Below, piece after piece: positions 25,001 through 35,699 of a stretch of DNA of 64,000 nt. The position numbers and the translations under genes were made by a program. The DNA lies in the NCBI GenBank assembly GCA_015499995.1, contig JADNRV010000113.1:1-64000 (forward strand), in the 5' to 3' direction. Each line of letters opens with the position of its first letter. The first letter of the stretch is position 1. The notes below the pieces were generated by a model. That model was not told the origin of the DNA and did not search any database. It saw nothing but the letters and a program-made list of their open reading frames with translations. The DNA is from Flammula alnicola (taxonomy: Eukaryota > Basidiomycota > Agaricomycetes > Agaricales > Strophariaceae).

Positions 25001-26277
25001 ACGAAGCCAACAGGGAAATTCTTTCGTATTGCTGTTAAAGCATCCAAGGAAAGTGGCTCAAACAATGCAAGTATTTGGCCCATCACGGAGTGGAAAATCT
25101 GCATTTCGTCGTCATCATTATCAGGGCAGATTTCCCGTAAAATCGTGTCATATAATACATCCAATTTGGTCAGTGAACGAGTGGTCGGTGAATTGATAAG
25201 TGTATGGAATCGTTTCTCCGGAAGGGAGAATTTGCCACCGCCTTGGATGAATTCACAAGCAACGAAAGCCCACTGAAAGAGCCCTTCCGACCGATCAACT
25301 AATAAACACAATTTGTTGTTATCAAAGTTGACCTGGGCTAATCGTGTGGAAATGTAGGTTGAGATGTCGCGATAACTAGAAGATTTAGGGATATCGTCCA
25401 TGACTTTGGATATCACGTTGCTGCTGCTTCCTAACACCTTGGATATGTCATCTAGAGTGCGCGAGGTGAGGAGAATGCGGAAGTTGGAAGGTAGCTCTCC
25501 TGCTCGGTGAGCTAGAATGGAAAGTAAATGGCCGCGAGAGTCAGCGCCACCGCTTTCATCGAGCGCCTCGATTACAAGCAGGATAGTTCCCCCAATGGAA
25601 AGGCGGGCGGCAGGTTTGACTAGCAAATTTTCCCATTGCTGTATAATATCTGGCGTCGACTTGAGCCAGCTCCTCTCCCGTATCACGTCTGCCAATTCTC
25701 GCTTGATTCCTGGATTGCGAGACGCCAAATCACGAGCGATAGTGCTGAATACTTTCTCGTGACGACGCTCAGCGAGGTAGGTACGATCGAAACAAAGGCA
25801 CGAGCCCAGCTCTTTGCTCTGATCGAACTTGTGAGCGATTGTGTGAGCGATCGCTGATTTGCCAGTGCCGGCAGCACCGTTGAGCCAGAAGACGGGCGGA
25901 ACATCCGGGTCAGTACTACGCGCCCAGTGCTCAATCTCTGCAAGAATCTCTGCGCGGGTGCCGGCGAGGCATTGCTTGGTGGTGTTATAACCAGCGCCGT
26001 GGGCATAGAGCAAGCCATTCAGCTCTAGTTCGACCACCATAAGGCAAGATGAGAAACCGATCGTTATGGAGAAGACGATCATAAGAACTCACCAATACCG
26101 TCAGGATCTTCGATAATAAGAATGGGTACTCTTAGTAGGAACACTTGCGGTGTAGACGACATTAGATGACTTACCACCGTTGTACTGGTGAAGATCACCT
26201 TGAACATTTTGAATGACCGGGTTATTCATGATAAAGTCGTGGGCATCGGGGAAGAACTGAGGAGCTGTTGTCGACAT
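22086..26277 (-). CDS. NACHT-WD40 NLR-like STAND protein, copy B
   Basis: The exon layout matches copy A: 26277-26175, microexon 26107-26093, 26024-24517 and 24455-22086, closing in frame to 1331 aa. Walker A GAAGTGKS and the Walker B region are intact. The linker is three residues shorter than copy A, near LAQVNFDNNKL. Fourteen WD40 repeats are present. Compared with copy A the repeats differ mainly just before VTSVAFSPDG (for example YW, GP, KR, DY, NR) and just after IISGS. The start at 26277 is chosen because it opens the MSTTAPQFFPDAHDF stretch shared with copy A. It is probably a cytosolic sensor; its ligand is unknown. Confidence 0.9.
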
Positions 26278-26439
26278 GGAGAGCTTAGCTGTTTGTATGG
26301 TTGAAATGTAGGATTTCAAGAAGATGGTCAACTGTGGTAGCGCTCAAGATGATCAAGAATCGATGTGACGTCTATGTGACAAAATCTGCTGTCGGACGTG
26401 ATCGTCTCTCTCTTAATCCCAACCTCTCGATCCGCTCAT

Positions 26440-26830
26440 AATCCCAACCATACTACATAAAAACTCCCACATTTCTATGTAAACTCATCATCACCACACA
26501 TCGGCCACCTGGACTCCCTGCCCACTGGAGACCTATTCGCTCGCTACAAACGCCTTAAAGGCCAGGATGCCAGGATGTACAATACCTAGCTGGGAAGGAC
26601 GAATATGGTGTGAAGACCTAAAAAGTTCTTCGGGCTCTCTTGGGAGGAGAAGTTGGGACGGTACTGTGGTTTTGTGATATCTTCAGCCGGCGGTTCCAGG
26701 TATGTTCTCATCCAATTTTTGCGATGGATAGTGTACAAGTGGGACTTATATATACCTCCTCTTTCCAGCGCAACCTTCCTCATCAACGTTCAATGTTTCA
26801 ATGTTAAACTCCCAAACCTCTGGGGCCCCT
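26440..26830 (+). pseudogene. Methionyl-tRNA synthetase fragment (copy B)
   Basis: This is the counterpart of the fragment in copy A. It is more decayed: the HIGH block (CACATCGGCCACCTGGA near 26500) is followed by a duplicated half, then LAGKDEYGVKT near 26587-26620. Stops and frame changes prevent any product. The fragment lies between the NLR start and the EST1/SMG7-like relic, as in copy A. Confidence 0.55.
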
Positions 26831-26849
26831 CGCTTGAAACGGGGTGTCG

Positions 26850-29800
26850 AGAATGAGCTTCAAACAAACCAGCAAGCAAATTCACCACGCTAGTCAAATT
26901 ACCACCAAGCCTTCCGCATATTCAACCCCCAGAGCTCCTCTCATATTTGCACCGTCGTCTACTTCTCGACCAGCCAAATCCTCGAAAAGACTTGATTCTT
27001 CCATAGAACGAATTAGTGGAAGTCCGCGCTTCTACGCCTCCAGTGTCCTTCGCTGGAGCGGTGGGCTTTATACAATGCGTGGTGCGTTTTCTTTCTCTCT
27101 TCGTTTTCGTTTGTTTTTAGTCGTTAATTCGATTTTCAACCTTTTAAGATGACTACTCTCAGCAGAACCAAAACAAGTCGCGCTCATCCTCCGATTCGGC
27201 CTTGAGGATGCCTCTGCCTCTACCGCCTTTTCATCGTCATCACCTTGGTCAGCGACTTCAACAGCTTCAACCATGTCATCAGAACCTTAAACCTTCGATT
27301 TCAATTACACATGCCACGTCGACGCTGGAACCCTCAGCTACGGATCGCCCCTCGTCGTCAGAGGACGAAGATGAAACGATCGTAGCCACGTTCGAGTCTA
27401 CGCCAACGATGCGGTTCAAGATGACTACGATCGCCCATCAAGATCGCCACCGCGCTCGATCGCTTTGTCTGCGCCGACTTAATGAAGCACATGGGGTCGT
27501 TGAGATACAAAATGCGGAGAGGAGGGAGCGAGATAGGAATAGCTCGAATGATGCCCATCCTTCGCTGAGATTGAAGATTGAGGCTCTCCAGGTGAGCGTT
27601 GTGGTATTACATGCTCTGTGGCGTGTCGGTCTGGACAAGGTTGTTGAGACGTTCGTCCTTTCCGCGCTAATAGTTTCCTCCTGACCTCTTATGAATATTT
27701 GTTTAGGATGAAATCAATCTCCCCAACAAGTAGCCAACGAATTCTACGCTCTCGTCTCGGAACGCCATCTAATCATCGATACGATCTCGAATACTATTGT
27801 CCTTTCCCAAGGGGCACTGTGGAAACACCTCATGATTCGCGATACTTCTTCGACATCCCACAGTCGGGACCACCAGCCTACTGTTGTTCCACGAGGAACC
27901 TCTACGATTCTCGAATGGGCCATGCTCGACCATCTGATGGACCTTCACTTCGGCTTTCTTGAAGTGGGCAAGGACGAACTCAAGGACCCACCTACGATGG
28001 ACGGCCTCGATGATCTCGCCCAGCACATCAGTGCGACATTCAAGCGCACTCTCCCGGCTCTCAGGAACCCAAGCAAATGGCTTCGTGCCAACTTCAAACA
28101 TGTCGTCCAGGATCAGGAGTTCATGGCGTTCCAGGAAAAGGAAAAGGAAAAACCTAGAGGCCCAGAGGTGGAAAAGAAATCGCCAAACAAGATGAGCGGC
28201 TACTCGACGATGACTCTGCGCTTCTGGCAGGCATATGCGCGGTTTATACTTGCGTTGTCGCAGGCGTTCCGTGTGACCAAGTTGCCCGTGCTAAGTGCTC
28301 CCTTGAAGAGGATATCGAGATGAGAGGATTCTTGCCGCTTAGGACATTGATGGGCGAAGTCGAGAAAAATTGACAATGGAGAGAAGCCAGCGAACGGGGT
28401 TCCAGCAAGAGAACAAGTCCACTCGAACGTAGAACAGTTGATGAGGATTTCTGATTTCTTGGCAGATGCGAAATCTTTGGTGGAAATAGAGGTATTTCTT
28501 GTCTTTTCCACCTTCCATTGACAAAATTGAGATTAAGGATATTTTTGGTGCAGAATTCCTCGCTCCTGTTGATCAACAACCATATCATGTTTAACGTTGA
28601 TGTTGTTGAAGATGTACGCCCACCTTCGCACATGGAAATGACCAATGTGGCCGAAGATGCCTGTGTCCCAATCGACCAGCAAGAATTACTAGCCATAATT
28701 AGGGACACCAGCCTGGGTTTGCATCCCAGACGCAATCCTGATGATGACGATATAACAGAATTTGCCAGTGGTACGGACGATGACACCGTTCGTGATGCAT
28801 CCAAGTTCTTGAATACGTCCGAAGACATTGTGGACGAGGACGAGCAGGAGGATGAGATTGGTTGGGATCCAAGGTCATTTTACTCTTTTCTGCCATAATC
28901 TCGTGCATTAACCACTTCTTGTTAACCAGAGCAATCCCCTACTCTGTCACCGAGCCTCCGCGCAATTCCTCTCACTTCGGTCAAGCCGATGCTCAGTCCG
29001 AAAGCTCTATCTCCCAGATCACCAACACATTATCTGCCTGTGATACCATCAACTTTTAGCGCCCCTGTTGCACATCTTCCGGCACCCGCGACTACTGCAC
29101 AAGATTTATTGAACGACGTCATGGGTTTCAATGGTGCAAGCAGGCCTCTAACTGGAAATCTTCTTCCACATCTCCAGTTGATGTCGACAAACCTCTTTTT
29201 GGGTCTGAGTTGTCCCATCGTCCGAGTCAATCCATTTGGTCGGCTTCCCGTGACGAGCAACCTCTCATGTACACTTGTAGACGGCGGTAACGGCGGAAAC
29301 GCCCCTGGTGCCCATGCCGGCGGGCATATCTACCAGACTTCGCTGCGTCAGTTCTCGGCTGCCCTTGGTCCATCCTAGGATCTCTCGCAGTAGTCTATAT
29401 GGACGTCATCGCACCCCAGCCAATCGCAGAACTCGCAGTAGAACCTTGTCGGTGCGCTGTCTTCAACGCCCTTCGCACAGCCACCATAGACGACGCTGCC
29501 GAGTGCCAGCTTAATTCAGAGACAGCAACATCATCGTAAGCCGTCGTCGTCTGTCGCTGCCCAACTTTTCCCGAATCATAGCCAGGTTCAGCACGATCCT
29601 TTCGCGTATTCTTCTCCCATTCAGCCGCCTATTCACAGACCCGAGCATAATCTCTCGTCGCTACAACAACTCAGAATAAATCCCTTCTTGCAGCGGCCGT
29701 CACAATCACCTTTCGTGACACCTCCTATGGCATCGCCATTCTCTGCGCAACCACAAATGACGCCAGCCCTCAGCCAACCGCAACACTCTTATGGACAATA

Positions 29801-30290
29801 TTTTGGATCAAACACTGGACAACCTACGACACCGCAGATAACGCAATCGGCTTCAGCGCCTTTTCTCCAGCCCCAGCCTCAAGGATCGATGCAGGTCCCT
29901 TCTAGCCAAAGCTTCATGACTCCGTCTCCCAGTCAACCGTCTCTATCGACACCTGCAGCTCAACGCAATTCCTATCGTAGTCCAGGCCAACAATTCCTTT
30001 AGAATAGTCCTCAACTGCAACTGCAAATGCAGCCGCAGCAGCCTTCACCCCAGGGTCAATTCACGTACCAAAGCCCAGTTGTCGGCCCAACCCCAGATGC
30101 AGTTTGGGATGGGAAGTAGTGGTTCGTCTGGTCAGGGCCAGTTCTTGGGGATGACCACTATGCAGCTGCAACAACAACCCTTGCAGCAGCTGGCACAGGG
30201 GATGTTTACCCCTACTCAACCGCAGACGATGTATGGCCAGATATACCCACAGGGCGGTTACTCCTCGCAAGGCGGCGGCGGTTAGCAACA
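26850..30290 (+). pseudogene. EST1/SMG7-like gene relic (copy B)
   Basis: This is the most complete of the three relics. An open segment at 27832-28323 encodes ILEWAMLDHLMDLHFGFLEV and the following EST1/SMG-type block up to LSAPLKRISR. The acidic block DDDITEFASGTDDDTVRDAS lies at 28740-28805. The glutamine-rich tail at 29690-30285 ends in YPQGGYSSQGGGG. Possible introns are seen near 27085-27149 and at 28875-28930. Frameshifts occur around 28325 and in 28500-28680, and stops at 29057 and 29378. If spliced it would still be interrupted, so I call it a pseudogene. Intact homologues work in telomere upkeep or mRNA surveillance. Confidence 0.6.
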
Positions 30291-30299
30291 ATAGGGAGC

Positions 30300-31290
30300 T
30301 ATGTAAGCTGAGTATGTTGGTTAACCCATTTCTCCCATTTTCCTTTCTTTCGGATTTCTGGTCTTTTTCGGCGAATGTGTGACACTCCGTTGCTCTCGAC
30401 CTGCTTCATCAATAGTCGTGGTCAAGATCCAGACACTTCTATGTAGTACGCTTCATGTATGCCTCGTCCGTGATACTCGCAGCTTCAGGGCGGTACCCCT
30501 TTCTTTCTTTTGTGCTTCACGACAGATTCCTAACATTCTATTGGAGAACACGGGTCAGCCAAGGCACAAAGTCCGTCCATCTTCACTAGGATGAGGGCCA
30601 ATGCTCCACTTGCTTCATGAGCCTTCTCTTGGCCAATCGCAACTGGCTCTACATCCGATGTCCTAAACGCTATCAAAAAGCGCCCGTCAATTTCCGAACT
30701 TAAAACTAAATTTATTCCCAGAGACACGGACGATATATATGCATGAAGCTTCGTGACATGGTGAATTCCTTTTTATTCGACTCCTGTTCAGGTTCTTCTG
30801 CTGAGTTGGGTGTTGTGGAAGTGAAACACCGCTATTGAGGTTGGAGGGAGGTGTTTTCCGTGCCTTGTCTGTCAAGTATCTATTAGTTTCCCTGCCTGAT
30901 TTAGCTCACTCCATTGGGGCCTGTGCCTTCAGCCTCAGGCTGCCATCCTATATACAGTATCCTACAGATAAGATTTCTCCATCGGTGCCGGTGACGTTTG
31001 AATTAGAGGGTCGAGGAAGTCTTTTCTACACACTAAATAGCCACGTTTCTCACGATCGAGCATCTTGTAATTGAAATGTAGCGGCCCGGGGAGCTGGCTT
31101 TTCTGCTAGGTGCGCTCTGATGCCCGCTTTACTCTCACTGTCAAAACCGAGCTCACATATATTACATATAGCAGTCGTTAACAGTGGAGCTTTATACTAA
31201 GTTCCTACCCTTTCACCCAACTTGACATCGCGTCGTCCAATAACCACTGCCCTTAAAGGTGCTTTGGAAAGACCCGTAAGCGCCGAGACA
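30300..31290. other. Intergenic stretch, nothing recognised
   Basis: Short open stretches occur on both strands (for example 30530-30727 minus, with DGRFLIAFRTSDVEPVAIGQ), but none has a recognisable family or convincing splice partners. The right part, near 31140-31230, should contain the promoter of the DUF6533 gene. Confidence 0.35.
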
Positions 31291-31292
31291 GA

Positions 31293-32311
31293 ATGCAGCT
31301 GCTACCTGAAACGGGTGATCCTTTCGTCCCGGATATTGACCTAGTCGCGAGGAAATGTGCGACGCGTGAGTCTTTGGCCCAACTTCCAGTTTTGCGGACG
31401 CGTCGTCTCATCTTTGGTAGTCGCAGGGCTGGTCGTTATACTCTGGGATGTACTTGTGAGCTGCCGCAAAGAGTACTATTTCATTTTCAGGCAAGTTGTA
31501 TCAAATTGTCATGTCATTCATCCCTCTAAATAAAGGTGTCGTCTGTTTTCAGGAGCCCCAAAACAAGAGTGAAGTGGTTGTACCTCTTTTCGCGTTATTA
31601 CGGTCTTGCAAGTCAAATGTAAGTGCTAGCGTCGTTGCTTAAAAGGAGGGGTATTTAACGAAAAGGTCTCCAGTGCCGCCTTAATTGTTGTGCTAGGGCC
31701 TTTATCGAACGTGCCTGTCAAACCAAGAACCTGCGAAGGATGGTTCTACTTTCAGATGGCCAACAACATGTCTCTTTTGGGGGTGGTTGAAATTATCCTA
31801 GTATTACGGGGTAAGAGGCTTCTCTTCACTGCGAGTACATTTGTTATCGTTGTTGACTTCGATCGCAGTGTATGCGCTATATCAAAAAAACTTAATAGTG
31901 GGAGGCATACTAACATTTGCTGTCCTGCTCGAGATAGCCGCCAATATCTACAATTCGATCCATAACATTCCCCAGTTGGATTATAACGCAGCGTGTATCA
32001 TTATTAACACCCCGACTCGGAAGCAAGTGCTCCGTACCGCGTATGTGTCTCTACTGCTTCCCTTTTTTTGTTTTGTGGTAGTTGACTGATCATGTTGTGC
32101 GATGCGCATTTGTAGGGAAATTGTATTGTTTACGCAATGTACGATGTGGGGCTTAGCGCTATGGAAATACAAAAAATGTCTCCCAGATGGATGGGCAGAC
32201 GTTCCGGTTGTAGCTCAGGTGATGCGCGATGGAGGATCCTTTTTCGTAGGAATTTGCGGTTTGTACATCTCGTATCCCTTTTGTCGCACTATGAACCCGA
32301 AGACCGGATAA
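31293..32311 (+). CDS. DUF6533-type fungal membrane protein, shortened
   Basis: Six exons (31293-31365, 31427-31490, 31553-31618, 31674-31810, 31869-32040, 32116-32311) join in frame to 235 aa. The second intron uses a GC donor (TTCAG|gcaagt at 31491). The family signature is clear: VKWLYLFSRYYGLASQ, then a hydrophobic run into PLSNVPVKPRTCEGWFYF, then ILVLRVYALYQKN, and a late VVAQVMRDGGSFFVGICG. Several hydrophobic segments suggest a multi-pass membrane protein. Members are abundant in mushrooms and mostly uncharacterised. Relatives are usually around 300 aa or more. Here the frame ends soon after the MRDGG block, so the last exon is probably missing or replaced by the following GC-rich segment. 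Confidence 0.65.
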
Positions 32312-32745
32312 AGTTCCTGGGCAGCGACCGCGCCCTCCCGAGAATTATTCCCGGCCTCACCAGGGAAAAAAGGGGGTATGACTTGGTGTACTCCCCGTCA
32401 AACTGGGAATTCCGTAACCGGGAGTGGCCTAGGAATAATGTCCTGCGCCATGGCCACCATTCCCGGTTTCGTTTGGCAGGGTTTTTCTTCTAGTTTCACA
32501 CGGAATACCTCCTAATGCATAATTTCCTGGTTCTACCAGCATTTTTCACTTGTATCTAGGGATACTTTGTCTGGCATTCAGGTGATATTTTCTTAGCTTG
32601 GACGGTTTACATATCATTCAAATGATCCTGAATTAATAATAGCAATGTACATGAGATCTAGTATGTAGGATGTAGTGGTACAATGGAACAACAAATCTAC
32701 GGATGTGATGAGAAATGTACAAACCGGCACATCGAATCAGAAGAC
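32312..32745. other. Spacer, possibly foreign, after the shortened DUF6533 gene
   Basis: From about 32312 the composition changes to CCGGGA/TCCCGG-rich words up to about 32480, then becomes AT-rich. A similar vocabulary (CCAGGAAAA, CCGGGAAG) recurs at 40980-41110. This suggests a small uncharacterised repeat, but I could not define ends or a target duplication. Confidence 0.3.
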
Positions 32746-34192
32746 CTATTCCCAATCGCTAACGTCGTCGATGTGTCGTGTGTCGGACAAGGTACGCGTT
32801 TGAGATGTTCGTTGAGCTGCCGAGGGTGGTTCGAGGCCTTCGTTGTCGCTTTCCGAGTCGGAGGAAGGCTGAATGACTTGGGCCTTCTGTGAAGCCACCG
32901 ACTGCGACTTGTTGGTACGGTTGGATCGTCTGACTTGAGGAGGCTGCTTCTGCCTCTTGCACGGGCGGTCGTTGACATCGCTCTCTGCATCCTGTTCCTC
33001 CATTGGATGTTTCTTCGACGTCGAGGCTTCCTTCGCAGTCTTCTTGGTGGGAGGCATGTCACTCAGATGCTCGCCGTCGTCGTCATCGTCGGATTCGAAT
33101 TCTGCGGCGTGTTTGCTCAGTTTGGCGGCGGTCTTCTGGCTCCGTGGATTCGACCCGTTGATTTCCTTTGAGCGCTTCGTCGACTGGGTGGTGCTCAGAT
33201 GCTCGTTGTTGTTGTCCGCGGTGCGTTTCTTCGAGGTGGCGACAGTCTTCTGGCTCTTTGGATTTGACTCGTTACCCTTCTTCGATTTGGAGGTGCTGCA
33301 GCTGCTCGAGTTGGTGTTCTTGGAGAGGACCTTCTGGCTGCTCAGGGTCTCTGCGGTGTCGCTCAGATGCTCGTCGTCATCGTCGGGTTCAAGTTCTGGG
33401 GTGCGTTTGCTCGGTTTGGTGGCGGTCTTCTGGCTCCGTGGATTCGACCTGTGAACTTCTTTGGACTGCTTCTTCAGCTGGGTTGTGCTGCTGCTCGGGT
33501 CGATGTTCTCCTTGTCAGTATCAGAGGAGTCCGACTGTTCGTCTTCTGTCGTCCTTCCTGAAGCCTTCGCCTTCTGGGATTGCTCGTTCGCCTCTTCACG
33601 CATCTCCTTGTTGTGGACTTTGCGAGTGCCTGCAATGTAACCCTTTACCATATCGGCGATTGCCCAGTTATGCGGAAAACGCTCAGCTGTGAGATAAGGG
33701 AATTTGTTTCGAACCTATCGTACCTTCGTTAGCATGGAAAATGATAATAAAAATAAAGCATACGAGAAGAAAGACTTGGCCCAATTTCGCATGGTCCAGA
33801 TTCTTATAATACGCCGAGGAATTGAGACCGACTTTGATGCAGGATGCACGAACATAGTGCTAAACAGTAGATTAGCATAGAAACAAATGAAACGAAATGA
33901 ACGCACCCTCATCCTGTCATATACAACAGGCCCGTTCTCCAAATCACTCATTCTCATAGCCTCGTAGAGAACAAACCCCCTCTTTCGACTTCCTGCTTCC
34001 CCCCTCGGCCGAATAATTGGTTTGATGGCGGGGTTAGCGCTTGCTTGCTCCTTCTGCTTTTCTTCGACAATAGGTCAGTAACGCTTAAGTGAGTAAATTT
34101 AACTCACTTTTATACTTGCGGAGCTTGTGTTCGAGATCCTTGTTTCTTTGCAAAAGTTCTTCGAAGGTTGGCTGACTGTCGTCTGAGTCCAT
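32746..34192 (-). CDS. Nuclear-type protein with acidic/basic internal repeats, unknown
   Basis: Four exons (34192-34108, 34061-33907, 33859-33776, 33714-32746) join in frame to 430 aa. The N-terminus is a short coiled-coil-like helix (FEELLQRNKDLEHKLRKYK). It is followed by a conserved-looking part with GFVLYEAMRMSDLENGPVVY and NKFPYLTAERFPHNWAIADM. The rest is low-complexity and rich in K, S, D and E. It contains three imperfect repeats built on SNPRSQKTA...EHLSD, each with an aspartate run, and a basic patch CKRQKQPPQVRRSNRT that could be a nuclear localisation signal. I recognise the layout as common in basidiomycete genomes but know no function. Confidence 0.65.
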
Positions 34193-34692
34193 GGTATTAG
34201 CAAACGGCGAGGCAAATTATGGATGATCGTATAAGGCGTTGTCAAAAATGCTTCAAATAGTGAGTTTGTAGATAGTATAAATGTCGAAATGGGGTCCAGT
34301 CAGGAGGATGGACAAGGCGGCTGTCAGAGGTCGTGGAAGGAAAGCAACAAGAGGAAGTGAGGGTGACGATTTCTATGAAAGGAAATTATCACGGTGGCTA
34401 TGCTACTACATTGGCTATTATACACTACTAGTTACATTCTTCAACGCTACAAGTTATTGGTAATAATAAAGTTATTGGTAATAATAAAGAGACTGTGGTA
34501 ATACTAGTTGAATGTAAACAAATCGAAAGAGGGTGGACAATGATGAAATGTCAGGAGCGGGGTGGCGAGGAGCGAGATAGCAGGTCAGAGACCAATGTTT
34601 CATCTGTAGAATAGGATGATGCTGGGAATCACGACGATGGATGTGAACAATCGAAAGAGAACATACGAGGATGAGACGACAGGACTTGGAAA
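34193..34692. other. Spacer with a short duplicated word
   Basis: This lies between the two minus-strand genes. It contains AGTTATTGGTAATAATAA twice in tandem at about 34451-34487. A 60-codon plus-strand frame (34281-34463) has no recognisable features. Nothing else is seen. Confidence 0.4.
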
Positions 34693-35463
34693 TTAACTTG
34701 AGTCATGATGGCGTTTCTTCTCGAGTTTCTTTGTGATTCGATCACGTCTGGGATAGAGGAACGTGAGTCGGTTGGAAATTGCCTCCAGAGTTCTTATCTC
34801 GCGTTCTGCTCGAATGAGATTCTGCTTGCGACGATAGGTTTTGGGAGATTCTGGCAACGAGGAAAGGCCAGAAGGAGCAGCAGCGTGAACAGAAGCATTC
34901 TCGAGCAGAGAGAGAGCGACAGGAGCGACAGGATCTGGAGACACGCCGATTTCCGCAGCGTTAGGAGCAAAAACCAGAGGGGATCTTTTGATGTCCTGTC
35001 GCACAACCGTAGATTTTGGGGTATGCGGTGGTGGAGAACTTGGCGGAAGTGATGATATGCCAGCATTAGCTGCGTTTTTGGCCCAGGAAACAATTCCCTA
35101 TCGATTGATATGATCAGCAAGCATCGAAATCAGTGAGAAATGTTGTATCTCACTTGTTCCTTGACGCTTCTGGTGTCCAATCCTGACGTTTCGGTTATGC
35201 TGCTTGTCTGAGCCTCAGGCTATTGATTTAAACATTCAAAATTAGCATTTGGTGAGACCAGGACGGTCTATACGTACTTCATTATTCGTCTCGGGCTCAT
35301 GATCCTCATGTACTTCGCAATTCCTATCCAGCTCTGGATCCTCGTGTTCCTTGGCTACTTCACGGATCCTATTGGGCTCTGAATCGTCAACAATTGAGCG
35401 GACCCAATTATCGGATGCAAAATCACCCATCAACACGCTTGTCGCAAGATGATGGGTGAGCAT
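34693..35463 (-). CDS. Three-exon gene of unknown function
   Basis: Exons 35463-35278, 35219-35154 and 35097-34693 join in frame to 218 aa. The N-terminal third is acidic (DDSEPNRIREVAKEHEDPEL). The middle is rich in S, T and P, with SSLPPSSPPPHTPKSTVV. The C-terminus is a basic helix, KTYRRKQNLIRAEREIRTLE, followed by a lysine-rich end. No signal peptide or membrane segment is evident. The overall design suggests a mostly disordered protein with a C-terminal coiled coil. I do not recognise it. Confidence 0.55.
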
Positions 35464-35699
35464 AGTTTAAGAGATTTCCGTTTGGGGTATCAACTGTCAG
35501 AGGTATCGCTGAGTGCAGTACGATGGGAGGGAGTGTAGTGGAGAAGACGAAACGAGGAAAACAAGTTGGAAGGAGTTTATAGAATCAGTTTCCCACGCGA
35601 CAGGATTCCAGCTAAACCGACTTTCTTCCAGTGTCCAACGTGGAGACATTGTTGAAATCATCGCAAACGACCAGGGTCACTGGATAACGCCTTCATGGG

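Larger units (their letters stand above)
18461..30290. repeat. Segmental duplication, copy B
   Basis: This is the second copy of the block described at 2644-15235, in the same orientation. It begins within about 90 bp of the enoyl-CoA hydratase start codon and runs to the end of the EST1/SMG7-like relic. It lacks the roughly 760-bp segment at 5834-6598 of copy A, and keeps about 270 bp of glutamine-rich tail that copy A has lost. Short stretches such as 20905-21190 are almost identical to copy A, while others are clearly diverged. Confidence 0.9.

Noticed and set aside
33168..33692. Cysteine-rich plus-strand frames resembling small secreted proteins
   Set aside because: They are antisense to the Ser/Lys-rich exon of the minus-strand gene at 32746-34192, which closes perfectly in frame; cysteine codons arise from complementing Ser/Thr codons.
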